From Ignatzschineria sp. (GTDB lineage: Bacteria; Pseudomonadota; Gammaproteobacteria; Cardiobacteriales; Wohlfahrtiimonadaceae): DNA of 18,855 nt. The position numbers and the translations under genes are program-made. Location of the stretch: the NCBI GenBank assembly GCA_030151245.1, contig JASLEF010000047.1:1-18855 (forward strand), written 5' to 3'. Of this stretch, positions 14,837-18,855 are shown piece by piece (position 1 is the first letter of the stretch; each line of letters starts with the position of its first letter). The notes beneath the pieces were generated by a model. That model saw nothing but the letters and a program-made list of their open reading frames with translations. It was not told the origin of the DNA and searched no databases.

Positions 14837-15213
14837 AAGAATGTCATTCGGATGGTTTCTATTCACTGGTTTATCCATTCTTGCTTGTCGCGGCTAAGCG
14901 ATCTTCGAATGGTTTTGCAGTTACTATTAACAGCTATTGAATATCTTTTTGTATCAAGTTAAGAGGAGTGGGTGAGATCATGGAAGTAATCCGGCACTGC
15001 CCTTTTCGATACTACAGCCTGAATGTAGCATGCAACTAAAACGATTGCCAATCTTTTTTTAGTTTTTTTACTAAAATGTTACAAAGCTGTCATCTATTTG
15101 TGCCACCGCTTTGAAACACTAACCCCCTTACCCTTTGATTAATAAGTCTATTATCACAATATCCTTATCATTCCTCATCATAACTGCTGAAGAGTATTGA
15201 TCACTCTCTTGTG

Positions 15214-15543
15214 CTACTTTTTCTTCGCATTTTGGTATTGATGCTCTAAATCACGAAGGGCGGCAATTAATGCACTCGTCGCTTTGCCTCGATAACTATC
15301 CTCAATCGCTTCAATAATGGTATCAATGCCATCATTTAAACTATAGCCTCGAAGCAACGTCCCAATAAAATTACGCCCTAGCTCTGTAATCAACGTACAA
15401 TCCGCCGCTAAAATCACCCCATATTTCGGCTCAATCTCCACCGTAATCGTCATGGACTCAAAAACTGTCTTTGCTGCCATTCCCTGCGGTAAACGCGCAT
15501 ATCCTGCTAAAAAAAGCGTTTTGCTATTCACTGATAACCCCAT
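15214..15543 (-). CDS. DUF3870 family protein
   Basis: This 109-residue protein matches the DUF3870 family, whose function is unknown. Family-like stretches are LFLAGYARLPQGMAAKTVFE (11-30), EIEPKYGVILAADCTLITELGRNFI (36-60, containing a Cys), LLRGYSLNDGID and YRGKATSALIAALRDLEHQY. No signal peptide or membrane helix is seen. The ATG at 15543 directly abuts AAGGA, which is too close for good initiation. A GTG four codons on (15531) has GGGG six bases before it and would give a product starting just before NSKTLFLAGYARLPQG, perhaps the true start. It stands alone: 15 kb of context gives no partner, glaH is upstream in coordinates and manB is divergent. In other bacteria such proteins may sit near catabolic genes, but I cannot verify that here. 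Confidence 0.75.
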   Translation of the reverse strand: MGLSVNSKTLFLAGYARLPQGMAAKTVFESMTITVEIEPKYGVILAADCTLITELGRNFIGTLLRGYSLNDGIDTIIEAIEDSYRGKATSALIAALRDLEHQYQNAKKK

Positions 15544-15737
15544 TCCTTCATCATAAAACTAAAGCCACTAAAAATATGCATCATAATCTTTCAGGAGACA
15601 TCCGCTCTGATCATGATCCTCACTCCCTCTGACGTTATAACGAATCAGATCAAAGATTACAATGGCTTTGCCGTAATTTCTAAGGGAGAAGCGCTTTGAG
15701 AGACTATTACTATTGCCCAAACATCATTAAAATCTAT

Positions 15738-15743
15738 TATAAT
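15738..15743 (+). promoter_or_regulatory. Candidate -10 box of manB
   Basis: A perfect TATAAT lies 28 bases before the manB start, giving a short leader. The best -35 (TTGCCC at 15713-15718) is at a 19-base spacing, so the pair is imperfect. Confidence 0.45.
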
Positions 15744-15770
15744 ACGATCACTATTTTTAAAGGAGAAAGT

Positions 15771-17144
15771 ATGTCGGCACTCACCTGTTTCAAGGCGTAT
15801 GATATCCGAGGCAAACTCGGTGAAGAACTTCACGAAGACTTAACTTATAAGATCGGGCGCGCTTATGGCGATCTCTATCAACCTAAAACCATTGTTGTCG
15901 GATCTGATATTCGCCTCAGTAGTGAAAGTCTTAAACAATCTCTGATTAAAGGGCTCAATGATGCCGGCGTCGATGTCTTAGATCTTGGAATGACCGGGAC
16001 TGAAGAGGTCTACTTTGGGGCATTTCATCTCCCCGTAGAAGGCGGCATTGAAGTGACCGCAAGCCATAATCCTATCGATTACAATGGCTTAAAACTCGTT
16101 CGAGAAAATGCTCGCCCCATCGGTATGGAGAGCGGCTTAAGAGAGATTCGAGATCTCGTTGAATCTGAAGATTTCCGCGAAGTTGCCGAAAAAGGTCGCA
16201 CCCAGCCTTATAACATTCTCCCTGAATATATCACGCATCTCCTCACCTATATTTCCCCGGCAAAAATCAAGCCGTTAAAACTGGTCGTCAATGCCGGCAA
16301 TGGCGCTGCTGGACATGTGATTGATGCACTGGAAGAAAAATTTAAAGCGCTCAATATCCCGGTGACGTTTATCAAAATTCACCACGAAGCAGATGGGACT
16401 TTCCCTAATGGCATTCCTAACCCTCTATTGATCGAAAACCGAGATAGCACTCGCAATGCCGTATTACAACATCAAGCGGATATGGGGATTGCTTGGGATG
16501 GCGACTTTGACCGCTGCTTTCTCTTTGATGAAAAAGGTCAATTTATCGAAGGATACTATATCGTTGGGTTATTAGCGCAAGCCTTCTTAACGCAAAAGCC
16601 ACAAGAAAAGATCGTCCATGATCCTCGTCTTATTTGGAATACTCTCGATATTACCGAGAAATTTAATGGCGAAGCGATTCAATCAAAATCAGGTCATGCC
16701 TTTATTAAAGACGCGATGCGCGAGCATAATGCCATCTATGGTGGCGAGATGAGTGCCCATCACTATTTCCGTGACTTTGCCTATTGCGATAGCGGGATGA
16801 TCCCTTGGTTATTAACGATCAATCTCCTGTCAGAAACCGGCCAATCTCTCTCGACACTGGTCGAATCCATGATTAGCGCTTTTCCTTGTAGCGGTGAGAT
16901 TAACTTCACAGTCGCCGATAGCCAAGCCACTATTGACAAGATCCTCCACCATTATCAAGCCCAAAACCCTACCATTGATCATACCGATGGCATCAGCCTA
17001 AACTTTGGGGAATGGCGCTTCAATGTGCGAGCCTCAAATACCGAGCCGCTCCTTCGCTTAAATATCGAAAGCTTTGCCGCCAAAAATCCTCGCCCGATGA
17101 GCGAATACGTTGCCGAATTAACCGCACTCATTACCGCACCATAA
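15771..17144 (+). CDS. manB: Phosphomannomutase (CpsG/ManB)
   Basis: ManB converts mannose 6-phosphate to mannose 1-phosphate, the step before GDP-mannose for surface polysaccharides. The 457-residue protein follows E. coli CpsG nearly end to end. Motifs of the phosphohexomutase family are all present: TASHNP at 96-101 with the phospho-acceptor Ser98, the metal loop DGDFDR at 243-248, the sugar-specificity loop GEMSAHH at 325-331, and the phosphate-binding RASNTEP at 420-426. The start at 15771 has AAAGGAG at ideal spacing and matches the CpsG N-terminus (LTCFKAYDIRGKLGEEL); upstream in-frame codons are not coding. GEMSAH also occurs in dual phosphomanno/phosphoglucomutases, so glucose 1-phosphate activity is possible. 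It is not next to manC. pgi and galE nearby feed related sugar-phosphate pools. Confidence 0.95.
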   Translation: MSALTCFKAYDIRGKLGEELHEDLTYKIGRAYGDLYQPKTIVVGSDIRLSSESLKQSLIKGLNDAGVDVLDLGMTGTEEVYFGAFHLPVEGGIEVTASHNPIDYNGLKLVRENARPIGMESGLREIRDLVESEDFREVAEKGRTQPYNILPEYITHLLTYISPAKIKPLKLVVNAGNGAAGHVIDALEEKFKALNIPVTFIKIHHEADGTFPNGIPNPLLIENRDSTRNAVLQHQADMGIAWDGDFDRCFLFDEKGQFIEGYYIVGLLAQAFLTQKPQEKIVHDPRLIWNTLDITEKFNGEAIQSKSGHAFIKDAMREHNAIYGGEMSAHHYFRDFAYCDSGMIPWLLTINLLSETGQSLSTLVESMISAFPCSGEINFTVADSQATIDKILHHYQAQNPTIDHTDGISLNFGEWRFNVRASNTEPLLRLNIESFAAKNPRPMSEYVAELTALITAP

Positions 17145-17150
17145 CAAAAT

Positions 17151-17206
17151 CCTCCAACTATCCCCATCAGAACGGTCATCAACTGCTCTGATAGGATAGT
17201 TGGGGG
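17151..17206. terminator. Long stem-loop between convergent manB and the small ORF/galE unit
   Basis: CCTCCAACTATCC pairs with GGATAGTTGGGGG (one G-T pair), and inside it ATCAGA pairs with TCTGAT across a 2/1 internal loop; the apex is 15 bases. It begins six bases after the manB stop. The plus-strand exit has no T-run; the minus-strand exit reads GATTTTGTT, so it may serve better for minus-strand transcripts. A bidirectional role is likely but not certain. Confidence 0.6.
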
Positions 17207-17294
17207 AAGTCAGAAGCTTTCAACAACTCATTGCTCTCCTCAATTGATCTAAACGCTGATCCCATGATCCTTCATATTAGAAATCCGATGAACA

Positions 17295-17459
17295 TCACGA
17301 CGCGTCATCAGTAAGAGTCATGTCTAACAAATCAGCTATTTTCATTGAATGAAAAGGGTTATCTTCATTTTGATGAATCTCATCTATCTCTATCAATCGA
17401 TCCAAGAAATCTTCAAAATTCTCACTATTTAAATCTAAACGCTCTAAATGAAACCCCAT
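17295..17459 (-). CDS. Small acidic hypothetical protein, 54 residues
   Basis: An ATG with GAGG eight bases upstream opens a 54-codon frame: it begins MGFHLERLDLNSENFEDF and ends LLDMTLTDDAS. It is rich in Asp and Glu, has no Cys, no signal and no membrane helix, and would be mostly helical and soluble. I do not recognise it. The frame stays open upstream of the ATG for about 17 more codons with plausible protein-like content (LGVYLIDYKEDSA) but no start codon, so it may be the 3' remnant of a longer, decayed gene. It lies 104 bases after galE on the same strand and before the stem-loop shared with manB. Confidence 0.45.
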   Translation of the reverse strand: MGFHLERLDLNSENFEDFLDRLIEIDEIHQNEDNPFHSMKIADLLDMTLTDDAS

Positions 17460-17563
17460 CGCTGAGTCCTCTTTATAATCAATAAGATAAACCCCTAATT
17501 TATCACAAGCTAGGGATTATAAAACATTCTTTATTGAGCAGCTTTTAAAAAATAATACTGATC

Positions 17564-18580
17564 CTAACAATACCCTTTCGGATTTTGAGATTGCCAGCGC
17601 CAGCTATCTTTGAGCATATCTTCTAGCGTGTGTTGCGGCTGCCAGCCTAGCTCTTCAAGTGCTCTACGGTTATCGGCGTAATAAAGTGGCAGATCCCCAA
17701 AGCGGCGAGGGGCGATCTCGTAGGCGATTGTGACGCCATTCACCTGCTCGAAGGTCTCCTTCATCTCCATGACGGAAACCCCATGACCCGTGCCAATATT
17801 CCATGCCCGGCAACCTACTGCGGATAAGCGGTTTTTCAGCGCACAAACATGCGCTTCGGCAAGGTCAACGACATGAATATAATCTCGCACGCCCGTCCCA
17901 TCTTTCGTCTCGTAATCATCGCCAAATATAGAGAGCTTTTCTCGCTGACCCACCGCCACTTGTGTCATATATGGCATCAGATTATTAGGAATCCCTTGCG
18001 GATCTTCCCCAATCTCTCCACTCTCATGCGCCCCCACAGGATTAAAGTAACGCAAAAGAGCAATAGACCACCGAGCATCTGCCGCAGCGAGCTTCTCTAG
18101 CATCTGCTCTACAATAAGCTTGGTGTAACCATAGTTATTTGCCGGCATACCGGTCGACATCTCTTCGGAAAGAGGCGATGGATTACTCGCATCATACACC
18201 GTTGCCGAGGAGCTAAAGACCAGATGATAAACCCCCGCTCGCGCCATCGCTTGCATCAAGGAGATGGAGCCGGCAATATTATTTTCAAAATAGATTAAAG
18301 GCACTTCCTGGCTCTCACCCACCGCTTTTAACCCAGCAAAGTGAATCACCGCATCAATCTTATCACGACTAAAGAGCTGATCTAAGCAGGCGGCATCTCG
18401 AATATCTCCTTTGATAAAGGTTAAGCGTCGACCACTTAAAGCTTCCACACGCTGCAATGAAACTTCGGTGCTATTGGAGAGATTATCCAGCACCACCACT
18501 TCAAAGCCGGCATTCAAAAGTGATAAACAAGTATGAGAGCCGATATAACCAGCGCCGCCTGTTACGAGAATTCTCTTCAT
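17564..18580 (-). CDS. galE: UDP-glucose 4-epimerase
   Basis: GalE interconverts UDP-glucose and UDP-galactose with tightly bound NAD+, supplying galactose for lipopolysaccharide or capsule and serving the Leloir pathway. The 338-residue product equals the E. coli length. It shows the NAD-binding GGAGYIG at 8-14, DNLSNS at 32-37, HFAGLKAVGES at 80-90, the catalytic S125 (SSSATVY) and Y150-x3-K154 (YGYTK), LLRYFNPVGAHESG, GIPNNLMPY and GTGVRDYIHV. The start at 18580 has AGGA eight bases before it; an ATG 21 bases upstream lies within pgi and is less likely. It begins one base after the pgi stop, so the two are translationally close and surely co-transcribed. No galT or galK is present, which favours a surface-sugar role over galactose catabolism. 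Confidence 0.97.
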   Translation of the reverse strand: MKRILVTGGAGYIGSHTCLSLLNAGFEVVVLDNLSNSTEVSLQRVEALSGRRLTFIKGDIRDAACLDQLFSRDKIDAVIHFAGLKAVGESQEVPLIYFENNIAGSISLMQAMARAGVYHLVFSSSATVYDASNPSPLSEEMSTGMPANNYGYTKLIVEQMLEKLAAADARWSIALLRYFNPVGAHESGEIGEDPQGIPNNLMPYMTQVAVGQREKLSIFGDDYETKDGTGVRDYIHVVDLAEAHVCALKNRLSAVGCRAWNIGTGHGVSVMEMKETFEQVNGVTIAYEIAPRRFGDLPLYYADNRRALEELGWQPQHTLEDMLKDSWRWQSQNPKGYC

Positions 18581-18581
18581 A

Positions 18582-18855
18582 TTACTGATCCTGTTGTTCA
18601 TTTTTTAATAAGTAGGAGATTAAGCCTGCGGTGGAAGGGTCTAAAGCTGCGAGCCCTTCTGCATCACCATTTAAAAATGGTAATAATTGATTCGCAATCT
18701 CCTTCCCTTTCTCAACGCCCCATTGATCAAAGGGGTTAATCCCCCACATCACCGATTGTACAAAAACTTTATGCTCATATAAAGCGATGAGCATCCCTAA
18801 TGTTTTCGGCGTTAAGGCTTCCAGTAAGAGCGTGGTACTCGGCTGATTCCCCCGA
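18582..18855 (-). CDS. pgi: Glucose-6-phosphate isomerase, C-terminal part (5' end outside window)
   Basis: Pgi interconverts glucose 6-phosphate and fructose 6-phosphate in the cytosol. Only the last 90 residues are in the window, starting GNQPSTTLLLEALTPKTLG after a partial codon, then LIALYEHKVFVQSV and FDQWGVEKGKEIANQ, which is the conserved C-terminal signature region with the catalytic Lys neighbourhood; it ends LISYLLKNEQQDQ. The frame runs open through position 18855, so the gene is cut by the window edge, not broken. Its stop is one base before the galE start, and the galE ribosome site lies within its last codons. Confidence 0.93.
   Translation of the reverse strand, partial: RGNQPSTTLLLEALTPKTLGMLIALYEHKVFVQSVMWGINPFDQWGVEKGKEIANQLLPFLNGDAEGLAALDPSTAGLISYLLKNEQQDQ

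Larger units (their letters stand above)
14664..15213. other. Intergenic region upstream of glaH
   Basis: This 550-base gap between glaH and the DUF3870 gene contains a candidate glaH promoter (14740-14769), GATAATG beside its -35 (14771-14777), and a Fur-like core (14825-14836). A 19-codon frame with a GGTGA ribosome-like site starts at 14980, too short to support. An A/T-only hairpin TTTTAGT-T6-ACTAAAA lies at 15057-15076. No longer gene is visible. Confidence 0.5.

Noticed and set aside
14980..15039. 19-codon frame MEVIRHCPFRYYSLNVACN with a GGTGA site
   Set aside because: Very short, weakly supported, no downstream gene on the same strand, and no recognisable sequence.
15057..15076. TTTTAGT-T6-ACTAAAA hairpin as a terminator
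   Set aside because: The stem is nearly all A-T, and no gene on the plus strand ends before it.
18582..18855. pgi as a truncated pseudogene
   Set aside because: The frame is open to the window edge with intact Pgi sequence, so it is cut by the window and not by mutation.

Overview
The window looks like the chromosome of a gammaproteobacterium of moderate to low GC with AT-rich intergenic DNA. ManB, GalE, GlaH, the YjcE-type antiporter, PurB and Ppa all read as close relatives of Escherichia coli proteins, but the gene order is not enterobacterial. A lineage such as the Cardiobacteriales is a guess from overall character only. There are no rRNA or tRNA genes, insertion sequences, phage genes or CRISPR arrays.

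Layout. (1) Positions 1-4.9 kb, all minus strand: a ygdD-purB pair, a YfgD-type ArsC protein, and a two-gene unit of an unusual GNAT-glycosyltransferase 9 fusion followed by thiN. (2) 5.07-5.72 kb: ppa on the plus strand with its own strong terminator. (3) 5.96-7.1 kb, minus strand: a tightly coupled three-gene operon of a two-cysteine BigR/SqrR-type ArsR repressor and a split YeeE/YedE membrane protein pair. (4) 7.48-10.49 kb: msrB (minus), then a rhodanese and a CPA1 Na+/H+ antiporter (plus) ended by a terminator. (5) 10.6-13.3 kb: a 46-bp tandem repeat, then, on the minus strand, a triheme cytochrome c followed by a TsdA-type diheme thiosulfate dehydrogenase/tetrathionate reductase. (6) 13.6-14.9 kb: a solitary glaH (csiD) glutarate 2-hydroxylase gene with a terminator, a promoter and a Fur-like site. 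(7) 15.2-18.86 kb: a DUF3870 protein, manB/cpsG phosphomannomutase, a 54-codon unrecognised small ORF, and galE directly after a pgi gene that runs off the window.

Themes. Several genes between 6 and 13.3 kb share sulfur chemistry: a persulfide-type repressor, a YeeE/YedE transporter (a family that includes thiosulfate importers), a rhodanese, MsrB and TsdA. They suggest uptake and handling of thiosulfate or sulfane sulfur, with tetrathionate/thiosulfate redox in the periplasm. The right end holds nucleotide-sugar precursor genes (pgi, galE, manB). The rest is housekeeping.

I did not find a clear new multi-gene defence or mobile system. The observations most worth following are the GNAT-GT9 fusion, the TsdA protein with an Asn-Met pair and a triheme partner, the orphan glaH with its upstream Fur-like core, the 46-bp tandem repeat, the repeated 11-mer upstream of the cytochromes, and a possible leader peptide ending in Pro-stop.
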